Positions 19,250 through 30,337 of a DNA stretch of 64,000 bases are shown piece after piece (positions within the stretch are counted from its first letter, which is position 1; every line of letters starts with the position of its first letter). The notes under the pieces were generated by a model. It did no database searches. It was given only the letters and a program-made list of their open reading frames with translations, and had not been told where the DNA came from. The stretch spans positions 86,796,560-86,860,559 of the forward strand of contig BSWB01000002.1 of assembly GCA_033239125.1 (NCBI GenBank), in the 5' to 3' direction. The position numbers were made by a program, and so were the translations under genes. The stretch is from Fagopyrum homotropicum (Eukaryota > Streptophyta > Magnoliopsida > Caryophyllales > Polygonaceae).

Positions 19250-19928
19250 TGTTCGCTCCAAAAGTTGTGTGCAAGCTTTAATATTTATAACCCAAGATAT
19301 GTGCCTGAACAATATGCAAACCCGCAATTTACGGATCAATTGTAATAAAAGCAAATATTTTAAGGGTCGATCACAAGGACTATGGTGAAACAAAGCTCGG
19401 TAAATCAGGTTGTCAAATAACCACAAGCAACAAATAAAAGTTATCAAAGATGATATTAAATACAAGTAAAAGGGAATGCGGATTCTAGAGATTAAAGCAT
19501 CCAGTTGTGGTTCCGACTTAAGATCTCAAAGGATAACGTGGACAAAGCTGAGGTTTGCAAAGGGAAGGTGTTTCTAAGGTGAGAATAGATCACCGGGTAA
19601 ATCTCATTACTCACTATCCCAAACCAAAGATCCTTTTACCGGGTAAGTCTCAAGGTACTAAGAAAAGGAACTATAATCTCAAACCAACACCACCCAAGGG
19701 AATAGAATCAACCTTTACCGGGTAAGTCTCAGGCTAACTCTCAAAGATGGGATGAAGACACACTCAAACCCCAATAAAGGATAAACCTTTATTACCTACA
19801 CTCATGATCTTGGGTATACAAACAAAGGAATCACCGGGTAAGTCTCATCCTAGGCTTGCGTTGAACCAGTAAAGGTATAACAAGGATAGAATTTGGCAAA
19901 CAAAAACTCTTAACTCAGATAAGGTTCA
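19250..19928 (-). repeat. 3' LTR of Athila-like element C2, truncated
   Basis: It begins TGTTCGCTCCAAAAG exactly as the LTR beside the C2 primer site at 27315 does, and stays collinear with it for about 620 bp. Four ACCGGGTAA(G/A)TCTCA motifs lie at about 19591, 19638, 19716 and 19832. Homology stops near ATAAGGTTCA where family A LTR sequence begins. Confidence 0.75.
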
Positions 19929-20473
19929 TTTTGATGCTGTTAGTTTGTTTGTTAAGTTGTTAGCTACATTTGTGGAAGCTCTCTTGTTACCACCTTCCAC
20001 CAATGTTTTAGTTTTATTTTCTTTATTTTGTCTAGATAAAAGAGTCTATATATAGCCTCTTTAGCTGCTGAGTAGGGTACGTTTTTATTTGCTAAGAATT
20101 TCAGATTGTAATCATTCACAAAATCAATCAAAGAACAAGAGAGTTTTTGGTTGGCATTGTCGTTGTTTGCTTGGCTGAGCTTGTTCGTGTCAACCGCCTT
20201 CGGATTGGTGCTTCGAGCCTTCACGAGTCCCTCTTTGTGCTAGTCCAGCCGGAGCTAGTGTAAAGTTGTATTGGAGACGGGTCTAGGGCATTCACGAAGC
20301 GGGGTCTTGGCTCTTCAGCCTTGGTTCTTTTCGTTGACTCTCTTTGGTTCTTCTCAACATCCTCCTGCATCCATTTCATCTCCACGTTTCATTCCGCATC
20401 TGGATTCGCTTCATTCAGCCGGATTCGGATCATTGTGCCTAGATCGACTATTCCACGGACTAATACCGTATCA
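19929..20473 (+). repeat. Truncated family A-type LTR
   Basis: The sequence matches family A from the TTGTTTGTTAAGTTGTTAGC segment through the TATA-like box and U5 to CCGTATCA. About the first half of the LTR, including the coding tail, is missing. No primer site or pol follows, and I see no target duplication, so it entered or was left by a deletion rather than a clean insertion. Confidence 0.8.
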
Positions 20474-21142
20474 AAAGTATTAAACATGATAAAACTTCAA
20501 ACAAAACATTTTGCAACTTAAACATATCATAAAACCTTTCGAGCATATAAAGCTTTCAAAAACCAATCTGCAAACAGAATCATCATCGAGGTCATATCCA
20601 AAGAAGAAGCACGAAAATGTTTTGAAAACCTTTCAGTTAAAGCCATCTCGGTTGAGGTGTTCTGGCGTCATCCGAGGTGTTCATCCTTGATCGGCCATGA
20701 ACGTCTCGTTCGAGGTCATAAAAAAATTTCTTTCAAATTGGTTTTTTTTTTTACGTTTTTCTCAAACAGAAACATGTATGTATGCATGTAATGACAAATA
20801 AGCATATAGAGCCAAATAAACCATAATATCCGAAAGAGTCATACAACCATCGAAGCAAATAAGTCAAATAATACATCCAAATACCCCATACTTGGGACAC
20901 ATTGTCCCAATGGGTCAAATATAAGTCTAAGGAATCAAAATACTCACCGAACCTAGCTGAACTGCATAATAAATATAGAAAAGAAATCCATGAAGCTCTA
21001 ATCCTCGTCAGCTGGCGGTGGTGGATGTGGAATGTAGGGATGTTGGGACGGGTCGAAAGGATAACCCATCATCTGCTGGAACTGGATCTCCATCATCTAT
21101 CGCTGGTAATGCTAGCTCTCCCCTATATGATGCATCCATCCA
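20474..21142 (-). other. 3' untranslated part of C2, no gene
   Basis: AT-rich DNA between the truncated LTR and the env-like region. It contains several GAGGTGTTC and CTCGGTTGAGGTG motifs (20589, 20647, 20671, 20708) of the type dispersed through C2. No coding region is supported. Confidence 0.45.
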
Positions 21143-22372
21143 TCAATGTCGCCGCTCATCAGCAAAGCGCTGGGAGATATCAACTGTCATAGCCACGTGG
21201 GAATCGATCATTTGATCAGTCAGCTCATCAATTTGTCGGTGGGCCCCGGAATCTCTATGGAGGTGGGATGTGCGCTGAGGTGGTGGTAGTGGTGTTGCTA
21301 CTCTCTCATACTCTGTCGCCTCGTCATCAAGTTCAACAACAGGAACACTAGGGCCGCCAGTATCAGTATCGGTGTCCATGGAAGCTCCTCCATCATACCC
21401 CTCATCATCATCATCATCAGTTGCATCTCCAGCATCCTGCATATATGGGAACCAAGCATGTTGGCCAGTACTAATGATCAAAAACAAAAAACTGATATGA
21501 CCACATAATGCCATGTGGTGTAGTCATCTCCCATGGCATAGCAACGTAAGGCGTGCCAAGGCCACGAGGAACAAGAATGCGTCTGGTGATCATCTCTTAC
21601 AGTCCCAGCGGCTTCGCAGCCGCGACAAGGGTACAAGTTGAAAGATCCAAACCCATAGAAGTGGCGATGTGGGTCACCAACCCACCACAACAGAGATCGC
21701 CTCTAGACTTGCCCTTGATCGTGTGCAAATCATCTGCCAGCATGGAAGCAAAGTTTGGCACTCCTCTAGTCACCATCCAGAACAAACTTAGCAGCTCTCC
21801 CTGACGGATCTTCCGGGGCCTCTCAGTACGCTCCAAAAGTGTCTCACTAAAGATCCTGTGAGGAAGGCGGAAAGCAAGATGAAAGATAATACACTCCCGG
21901 GAATCTCCGGACCTCCACCTGTTACTATGGTCCGTCACATGGGCTATCTCGCCCCAAAAACTCCGAGTCACCGCTCGGGAAGGAAAATCAGTCACTGTAG
22001 GAGTAGGGAAGCCAAAAATCTCCCTAAACTGATCCATAGGAACTACATTGTTCTTGTTCAGCAACCAGTACTAGATTCCATTATGCTCCGGCACGTATGT
22101 CACAGAACTGACAAACTCTATCGTCGGCTTCAAATATGCCGGCGCTCTAATATCCATGAACTCTTCAAGTCCTCCACCACATGAGGCACTCGAAGGCATC
22201 GACTGAAGAAAACGCGGGGCAACTATCGGACGCCCGCAAATGCGATCATAATCCTTCTAGTGTCTCTCGTGGATCACCGGAATTAAAAACTGGGAAGCAG
22301 AGGAAGGGCAAGACTGGTGTGAACTGCTAGGCCTGTCCCTCAAGGCCAACTGACGATCAAATCTGTTGCTCA
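21143..22372 (-). pseudogene. Athila env-like / ORF1-like region (C2)
   Basis: The minus strand between about 22372 and 21143 reads as a decayed protein: MSNRFDRQ start, then RAPAYLKPTIEF, QFREIFGFPTPTV, a FWGEIA segment, LAFRLPHRIFSETL and GGLVTHIATSMGLDL, ending in an acidic DDDDDEGYDGG tail. The segment FWGEI... to GG.(V/I)T.IA is characteristic of the protein encoded 3' of pol in many plant Athila elements. Stops near 22260 and 22070 and one frame change near 21560 break it. Its role, envelope-like or other, is unproven in the family. Confidence 0.65.
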
Positions 22373-23160
22373 TGTTTCTGGATGAAGAACACCTCGGCTG
22401 AGACACAGTCGACTAGACCGAGGTGAACTGCTGTTCAAACACACTCTCTGAATCTGTAAGCTTTTTCCCCCTAAATCACTACCAAAAGCTTCCTAAGGGG
22501 TACTTATATTTTTTTTCAACAACAATCAGTGACAACCAAAGCCAAATATGCTCAAAATCGACAAAAGAAAGAGGGAGTTAGGGTTTGGAACAAAATACCC
22601 CAGATTCTGCAAATTGAGGCGTTTTCCTTGTTGTTTGATGCTTGGAAACTGAATCTCTTGCTTCCTCTGGTGAAATCGGGCCAAGAAACGTGAAAAACGA
22701 GCAAGAATCGAGAAGTTGAGGGTGAAATGCCGCCGCGGTCGAGGTGAGAGTAGAGAGGGAAAAAGTGGAAGAGTAAGAAACCGTCGCGCCTTTTATACCC
22801 CTCGCTGACTTTGATTACACCTCGGTCGAGATGGTCCCGAGCGGAACGAGGTGTCAGACTAGATGTCAGACCTAGTCGCCTCGGTTGACGAAGAAAATCT
22901 CGGTCGAGGTACTGTGACAGCAACCGAGATGTGTCTCAGTCAATCTCCGTCTTTTCAATTTCTCAAACTTTTGTCCTTCCAGTGTAGCTCCTAGTTGTAA
23001 TCCTTCCTTAGAAAGTATCTGGTTCCTGTCTAGAGGACGGAAAAACAAAGTGAAGCAAACTATCTAAAACTAAGATAGAAAAGGGAAAAGAAAATAATAC
23101 CTTGGGTTGCCTCTCAAGAAGCGCTTGATTTAAGGTCGCTAGTTGGACCGTACGTCATCC
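22373..23160 (-). other. Spacer between C2 pol and env-like region
   Basis: The pol end is followed by the AAGCGCTTCTTGAGAGGCAA block at about 23112-23131, which in my recollection is common downstream of plant Athila-like pol genes. The remainder has several CTCGGTCGAG-type motifs (22391, 22415, 22738, 22818, 22879, 22898). No convincing gene is present. Confidence 0.5.
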
Positions 23161-24587
23161 TCAAATAAGGTATAGTGGTGCAATCTCCTCAGCCGGGACT
23201 TCCGGTCGATACTTCTTCAGCCTATGACCGTTGACCTTAAAATTTCCGCTAGTTTCACCCCATATTTCAACTACACCATAGGGAAAAATAGTTTTCACAA
23301 CGTAAGGTCCTGTCCATCTAAATTTCAACTTACCTGGAAAGAGGCGGAGGCGGGAGTTGAAGAGTAGAACAAGATCTCCTTCTTTGAGCTCCTTAGGAAT
23401 GATATGCTTGTCATGACACCTCTTCGTTCTTTCCTTGTAGATCTTGGCATTTTCATAGGCGTTTAAGCGCAATTCCTCCAGCTCATTAATGTCTAAAAGT
23501 CTCCTCTCTCCGGGTACCTTGATGTCAAAATTCAACCACTTGAGTGCCCAATATGCCTTGTGCTCCAGTCAACGGGTAGATGACAAGATTTCCCATATAC
23601 CAAATTGTAAGGGGTGGTACCAATGGGAGTCTTGAATGCGGTCCTATAAGCCCAAAGAGCATCATCCAACTTCATGGACCAATCCTTCCTTGTCCTAGAC
23701 ATGGTCTTCTCCATAATTGCCTTGATTTCTCTATTCGAGATCTCCACCTGCCCACTAGTTTGAGGGTGATAAGGGGTTGCTACCTTGTGGGCTACCCCAT
23801 ACTTTGATAAAAGTGCCTTGAACTTCCGGTTAATGAAATGTGTCCCTCCATCGTTGATGATGATGCGTGATGTCCCAAAACGTGAAAAGATAGTCCTATT
23901 GAAGAACTTCACAACCACCATGGCGTCATTAGTGGGAGAAGCAATGGCTTCCACCCATCTAGAGACGTAATCAACAGCTAAGAGAATGTAGAGGTTCCCT
24001 GTGGATGATGGGAAAGTTCCCATGAAATCTACTCCACATACATAAAAAGTCTCAACCTCCTGAATATTGTTGAGTGGCATCTCGTTCCTTCTAGATAAGT
24101 TTCCTGTTTTTTGGCATGCATCACAAGAAACAACAAACGTTTGCACATCCTTAAATAATGTAGGCCAAAAGAAACTAGAACGTAATACCTTAGCGCACGT
24201 TTTGTGAGCGCTAGCATGTCCTCCACAAGGAAGCGAGTGACAATGTCGTATGACACTAGCAGCTTCATCCTCCGGAATGCATCGTCGAAGCATCCCATCT
24301 GGACCTCTCTTGAACAGTAGAGGTTCATTTCAATAGTAGTGACGAACATCTTTGAAGAACTTCTTCCTTTGAGTGTACGTCAATCCGGGCGGTATTTCTT
24401 GACAAACAAGGTAATTAACGATATCAGCATACCAAGGCTCTTTACCATCAGAAACTTGGCAAAGCCAGTGCTCTACCAACTGTAAGTGACCCTCAGAAAG
24501 TTTGTCGTCCTCAGTTGACGACATCTTGCATGTTGTCTCGGCCTGGATCCGAGGTGGGTGACCGAGGTGTTCTTCAGATAAGAGCAC
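23161..24587 (-). pseudogene. pol: Athila-like integrase (C2), two frame breaks
   Basis: Reading from 24587, the frame begins with the RNase H to integrase linker (PWYADIVNYLVCQEIPPG), then the integrase finger (HCHSLPCGGH and CDACQKTG), the catalytic core with D in VDFMGTFP, D in NDGGTHF and E in GQVEISNREIK, and the C-terminal module KFRWTGPYVVK. A frame change near 24320 and a one-base loss near 23570 split it in three. The RT and most of RNase H that should precede it are missing. Confidence 0.82.
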
Positions 24588-24596
24588 CTCATTTGC

Positions 24597-25448
24597 TCAA
24601 GGAAGTGCCTCGGTCGATATATTGGAACCGGGACCGAAACCTAATGTGCTTTTCTTTTCCTGAATCAGTTTATCAAATCTAGCTCCTGGATCTTCTTCTA
24701 ATACTTTTAAGCTTCGCAAATCTGCAACACAAAAGACATCTATAACTTTCTCCATTAAACTAAAACTAAGAATTTTTTCAAAAGGATTGATAATAAGGAT
24801 ATAGCTCACCAATTCTCTAGATTCTTCTTCATCATAGATGTTGAAGATGTCATCCTCCAACGGCTCTCCCTTCATTGCAGCAAGCAAATCAAACTCCACA
24901 TGATCTCCACCAATGTTGAATTTTAACTTGGTGTTCTTGCAATCCACATTGCAACCCGAAGTTGCTAGAAATGGTCTCCCAAGAATGATAGGGATGGGAT
25001 AATCTGCGGGAATGTCAAGCACAACAAAGTCTATAGGTATGTAGAAGTTACCTAACTTGATATGAATGTCTTCCAAGATACCCACGGGACGGGTAATGGA
25101 GTGATCCGCCATGTATAGTGTCATCTTCACCGGCTTGGGCTCTCCAAGTCCGACTTTCTCACAAAGCTCCAGCGGGATGAAGCTCACGCTGGCTCCTAGA
25201 TCACAAAGCGCATCATAAGTGACATTCCCAACTTGAATGGGAATGCAAAATGAACCGGGATCCCTCAATTTAGGTGGCATCTTCTCCTTCATGATTTGAA
25301 TGAGCTCCGAAGACCTAAATGGCATCCTTACTTTACCAAAATCTTCCAACTTCCTCTTCCTTGTAAGAATCTCTTTCAAAAACTTCCCATAGGCGGACAT
25401 CCCTAGAATGGCATCAATGAAAGGGATATTAATATGTAGCTTACTCAT
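24597..25448 (-). pseudogene. Athila-like protease region (C2)
   Basis: This 283-codon frame has the aspartic protease signature DLGASVSFIPLELCEK, then VGLGEPKPVKM, GILEDIHIK and PIPIILGRPFLATSG, in the same order as C1 but better kept. It ends within about 10 bp of the integrase-side frame, showing that RT was deleted cleanly from the element. The DNA at the join carries CTCGGTCGATAT. Confidence 0.82.
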
Positions 25449-25499
25449 AAGGTCTAGAAACTTACCAAAGTGCTTGTCTAGATGTGCCCTCGCCCTTGA

Positions 25500-27099
25500 C
25501 TAAGGGAATGGAATAGGTGGTTTATAAGCAGGAGGTGGAACATAATCTTCAGATTTTTCTTTCGCTTTCTGGGGCTCCATCTCGGTTGACACCTCGACCG
25601 AGGTGTTCATTTGGTCGTGGCTTGACCGAGGTACTGGATCTGCAGTATTCAATCCACTGCGTGTTGTAATTGCCATGATCTGTCCTTTAGGGTTGCTCTT
25701 TTTCCTTGCTGGAAGCTTCCCTGGATCTCTTAGCGCTTCATTCGCCTTGTTGAAAAATTGTTGCTCTAAGGTTTTTTGTGTCTTCGAAAATGAATTCATC
25801 GATGTCTCCATAGCGTTGAGCTTGATCAAAATTACCTCCAACACAACATCTTTCTTTGGTGGCTGGGAGGAACTTAGTGCAGGCTCCTGGCTTCTCAATG
25901 GAGTAGAAGAAGAAGAGGGGGCATTAAGAGCATTTTCAGCATGAGAATAAAAATTACCGAAATTTTGTTGATTTGATCTCCAATTGTTGTTGTTAGAGTT
26001 TATGTTGTTGTAGTTGTTGTTGTTGTTATGTGGCCCTTGATAGTTGTTTCTTCCTTGGTATCCACCATCTTGCTCCTTCGTTTGAGCTACTAAAATATCC
26101 TGCAATGCTTTCACTTCATTGCTAAGAGAGGTGAGTTGAGCTTTATTGGATGATGTGTCTTGAAGCTAACTCTCCTTGCTTCATCTTCAAATCGTTGATG
26201 GGAGTACTTTTCCATGAGCAAAGCTTGCTTTTCAATGAAATCTCAAGCTTCATCTATCGGCATATCCATGAAGGTGCCGACGGAAAGTAATTGGAGCTTG
26301 AATTGAGTATCTCCATCCAAACCCTTGAAGTAAATTTCCAGCAATTCGATCTTTGGAATCCCATGATGTGGGCAATCCAAGAAAAGATCCTTGAATCTCT
26401 CCCATGACTTGGACAAACTCTCCTTGTCCTTCATAATAAAAGCATTGATCTTTCCCCTCAATTCAGCGGTCTTAGAAAGGGGAAGAACTTAGTAAAAAAC
26501 TCCGTCGTCATCTCGTCCCAAGTGTTGATTTTTCCAGCCGGACGAGCTTGATATCAAGCAAGCGCCTTGTATTTCAAAGAGAAATAGAAAGGCCTCAACT
26601 TGTAGTTATTATTCTCCACTCTTGATGGTCTTAAAGTCTCCATCAGAATCTCATAGTTTTGCAAATGTTGGAGTGGAGACTCTCTCTCCAAACCTCCAAA
26701 TTAGCATTATCGAATCATGGTTACAACTTGCGGTCGAAGTTCATAATCATTCTTAGCTGGATCTCCTAGTTTGACTCTTGGACACCTCACTTGCTGATTG
26801 GGGTCCATCCTCTGTTCTAGGATTCGTGGAGCTCCAACAAAAAGAACATCTCGGATAGGCATCCGAGGTGGTAGGTGTATCTCGGCTGGTGCAACTAGGG
26901 CTGGGTCTTGCCTCGGTTGAGGATCTGAGATCGGTCGAGGTAGAAACTGAGCCCTTAGAGCGGCCATATCTGCTTCAATTACTTCAGTTCTTGCGCGAGT
27001 CTCTTCTCTCGTTCGCTGCTGTTCTTCTCTATTGAGTCGTAGTTGTTCCAATGCCTCCTTCAATTCGGCTTCAAGATCGCGATTGTCTTGATCGGCCAT
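25500..27099 (-). pseudogene. gag: Athila-like gag (C2)
   Basis: ATG at 27099 gives MADQDNRDLEAE with a Glu/Arg-rich helical start. The gag core appears in another frame at 26243-26461 (SWERFKDLFLDCPHHGIPK). An Asn-rich stretch and the pre-protease ITTRSGLN segment are at 25500-26114. At least two frame breaks (about 26700 and 26200) separate these parts. No CCHC finger is visible. Confidence 0.78.
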
Positions 27100-27290
27100 C
27101 TTAGCTTCTTTTAATCTTCTCTTGTAGGTCTTTTCTGGTTTGGGATCGTAAGGAACGATTTCCTTTCCAACACGAGTTCTTCACATAAACCTAAGGAAAT
27201 ATCTTGCGAAAACACTCAAGTAAAGTAGTTAATAGCAATAAGGGAAATAGGCCCAAAAGACAACCGAAACCGAACATGGTCTTGACCAAG

Positions 27291-27308
27291 TCCCCGGCAA
27301 CGGTGCCA
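27291..27308 (-). promoter_or_regulatory. Primer binding site of C2
   Basis: On the minus strand the site reads TGGCACCGTTGCCGGGGA, six bases inside the LTR edge. It resembles the tRNA-Asp type site known for Athila elements (one difference from TGGCGCCGTTGCC). It fixes the LTR at 27315 as the 5' LTR and the element as minus-strand. Confidence 0.85.
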
Positions 27309-27314
27309 AAAACT

Positions 27315-28180
27315 TGTTCGCTCCAAAAGGTGTGTGCAAGCTTTAATATTTATAACTCAAGATATATGCCTGAACAATATGCGAACCCGCAGTGTATGGG
27401 TCAATTGTAATAAAAGCAAATATTTCAGGGGTCGATCACAAGGACTATGGTGAAACAAAGCTTAGTAAATCAGGTTGTCAAATAACCACAAGCAACAAAT
27501 CAAAGTTATCACAGATGATATACAAGTCAAGTAAAAGGGAAAGCGGACAAAGCTGAGGTTTGCAAAGGGAAGGTGTTTCTTAGGTGGGAATAGATAACCG
27601 GGTAAGACTCACTACTCACTATCTCAAACCAAAGATCCTTTTACCGGGCAAGTCTCAAGGTACTAAGGAAAGGAACTATAATCTCAAACCAACACCACCC
27701 AAGGAAATAAAATCAACCTTTACCGGGTAAGTCTCAGGCTAACTCTCAAAGATGGAATGAAGGCACACTCAAACCCCAATAATGGATAAACCTTTATCAC
27801 CTACACTCATGATGTTGGGTATACAAATAAAGGAATCACCGGGTAAGTATCATCCTAGGCTTGCGTTGAACCAAGAAAGGTATAACAAGGATAGGATTTG
27901 GCAAACAAAAACTCTTAACTCAAATAAGTTCAGGAAAGGTTCACCTTGTTCAGTTATATTCCATCCTGGCCGAGATGTTCAATGACTGACCGAGGTGTTT
28001 GTCGTTAAGATAAAGGCTCGAGCTTTCAGGGTCCGCTGGAATTAAGATCATTCTATCATCGTATTTCCCGAGATTTATACAGATTGACCGAGATTTGGGC
28101 ATCCGTCGAGATTCATAAGATACGGTTGCGATCTTATTAGTTATAGTTATCTTTTTACTATTTTCATACATTTAAGGCTC
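27315..28180 (-). repeat. 5' LTR of C2, outer end unclear
   Basis: It starts TGTTCGCTCC and is collinear with 19250-19928 for about 620 bp, including four ACCGGGTAAGTCTCA-type motifs at about 27596, 27641, 27720 and 27838. Beyond 27935 it continues with several CCGAGGTG/CCGAGAT motifs (27965-28110). The outer boundary is not evident because an LTR on the other strand (F) follows. Confidence 0.65.
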
Positions 28181-28824
28181 TAAAACATTCTAAAGGTATT
28201 TGTTGATTTTTGATCGTATCTTTTCCGATTATCTTTTAGTTAGAAATCTTATCTTTTGCAGGAGAATCTCCCCTATAAATAGCCTTATAGGGTGAGATTA
28301 TTAGGTATATTTGATTTGATTAAACTTTCGACAATATTGTGTGAACTCGTTGCTTCGCTTACAAAGTTTTTGTTTTATTCATTCCAATTCAATCAAAAGA
28401 GAGAGTCTTTAATTGAATCGTTGTGAGTCCTCGCTAGGTTGTGCTTGTGTGTATTAATCTTCTTAAAGTTAGTGCTCTTAGTCAATTTTAGTCCCTCCTT
28501 GTGCTTGTCTTATTTAGAAGGCTTGTGTAAGGTTAAAGAAGGGAGGGTTAAGGTAAGCTCTTTGTTAAGGAGTTTTGACACATAATTGGTCAATATTCTT
28601 TGCAAGAATACATTGGTTTGTAACTTCCTATATTTCCAAAAATTTCATTCCATAATATAATCCTCTCATCAATACATTAAACTCACATTCTTTTGTTCGA
28701 GTTTTCACAAATCTTGGCCCCATAACCAAAATTTTGCCCGAGATTTGAAACACCGGTTTTGTTCTTCGAGACTATTCATGGACTTTCATTATATATCAGA
28801 AAATACGGCATCAACCCCGCATCA
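28181..28824 (+). repeat. LTR-like segment F, left end unclear
   Basis: On the plus strand it has a CTATAAATAGCC box at about 28274, a CCTCCTTGTGCTTGTCT segment also present in LTR H, and an end ACCCCGCATCA at 28824. It is therefore the promoter-to-U5 part of a CRM-like LTR related to H. No start TG or coding tail was found. ATCAT after 28824 could be a target duplication but has no partner that I can place. Confidence 0.5.
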
Positions 28825-28938
28825 ATCATACTTGTGATGTGAATGTCCAAACTATGACGATGTTAGATAGAGCAAACAAATAACAAACACCATGTGATGC
28901 TTGGATTGCATAATGTAATCATAAGTTGTTAAGCTTGA

Positions 28939-29777
28939 TGATACGGGGATTAGCCGCAAAGAACGGATCTAGACGAACAACCTGTTCTGAAGAATGAAGA
29001 ACACACGAAATTAACAAACATGGACAACAATGAAAACGAGAAAACAAAAAGGGACAAGAAGAACTGGAAAGAACAATGACAGAACCCTTGGATTCGATAT
29101 CCAAGAACCAAACCAGTGACGATTCGACCCCGCTTCTTACAACTCCACACAATCGATCTGAGAATCGAGAGCACGAAGAGGTTGCCTTGTTCGAGTTGCA
29201 ACACCAATCCCGAAGGAGATTGACAAACACAAGAACGAGAAAGCTAGATCACACACACCTAATCTCATGAGACAAGAATGATTGAATTATCTTTTATTCA
29301 ATTCTGAAATGCTCTCAGCAAAACTTGTATAAAAATTGTCTCCCTACAAAATGAAGAGAGAAAAGGCTTTTATACATCCTAGGCCTTTTCTTCCTAAAAC
29401 AGAAAAATAAATAATTACAATAATTACATTTAGAAAGATTTAAATAAAAGCCCAGCAAAATAGAACAAAAAATGGGCCTAGTTAAACTCTCCTATTCAAC
29501 CTTCACGTCCTCACACTTAAATGATCATCCAACCATGAACATGCACACTTTTAAGCTCCATTAAGCTCCATTGATCATCTTCTTGGCTGGTACAATATTC
29601 GTGGGTTTGTGGCTGATCAACAAGATGGTCCTTAGGCTTGATGAAGATGGACTTGTTTGAGCTTCATGGACCATGGTTAGGAAAAGAGCATCCATCTCAA
29701 CTTGGCGTTTAGCTTGCGCTCTTGTTAGAGTCCCTTGAGGTGGTGAAGATGGAGTTAGCTCAGATGATCCTTCATCA
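28939..29777 (-). repeat. 3' LTR of family B element B4
   Basis: On the minus strand it starts TGATGAAGGATCATC at 29777 and ends CCCCGTATCA at 28939 (839 bp). It encodes the B tail near its start. The adjacent minus-strand DNA is B integrase, so this is the 3' LTR. A GTATAAAAGCC box lies at about 29365-29377. Confidence 0.85.
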
Positions 29778-30332
29778 TTCTCTCCTTCTTAGGAAGAATT
29801 CGACCTCGAATTGCCTTGCTCATCATCCATGGGCGGAAAAGGACTTAGATCCCTCACATTGAATGTGGGATCACAAGCATAATCATCCGGCAAGTCAAGC
29901 ACATAGGCGTTATCACCCATCTTGTGTAACACCTTGAAAGGCCCATTTCCTCTTGGGGAGAGCTTGGATTTTCGAAGTTGTTGACACCTCTCCTTCCTCA
30001 AATGTAGCCATACAAGGTCGCCGGGTTCAAATATAACTTCTTGCGTCCTTAATTTGCCTTGGCTGCGTTGTATTTGCCTTTCTCCTCGAGATTGATCCTT
30101 GTCCTACTATGTAGCTCCTTGATGTGTTCAAGATGCGTTTTAGCACTTAAATCCACTCGCTCCTTCTTAGGTTATGGTGTAAGATCAAAAGGGGTTAGTG
30201 GATTAAAACCATAAACACACTCAAAGGGAGAGATTTAAGTAGATGAGTGGACGACTTTATATAGGCAAATTCAACATGTAGCAAGACATCTTCCCATTCT
30301 TTCAAATTCTTCTTGATGACAACCCTTAGAAG
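29778..30332 (-). pseudogene. pol: B4 pol 3' end, cut by element D
   Basis: Minus-strand pieces encode the integrase C-terminal module (SPRGNGPFKVLHKMGDN, DPTFNVRDLSPFPP) and, in broken frames, the region upstream to the catalytic core. Stop and frame changes occur near 29790 and 30002-30250. The remnant resumes at 38214-38226, right of D, and is then cut again by B3. The rest of B4 must lie beyond the right edge of the window. Confidence 0.8.
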
Positions 30333-30337
30333 TGTTG

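Noticed and set aside
21858..22184. Plus-strand 108-codon frame opposite the env-like region
   Set aside because: The minus strand shows a family-level match; the plus frame looks random.
22552..22923. Minus-strand 123-codon frame in the C2 spacer
   Set aside because: No domain or composition typical of a protein; it is full of the CTCGGTCGAG motif and lies between pol and the env-like region.
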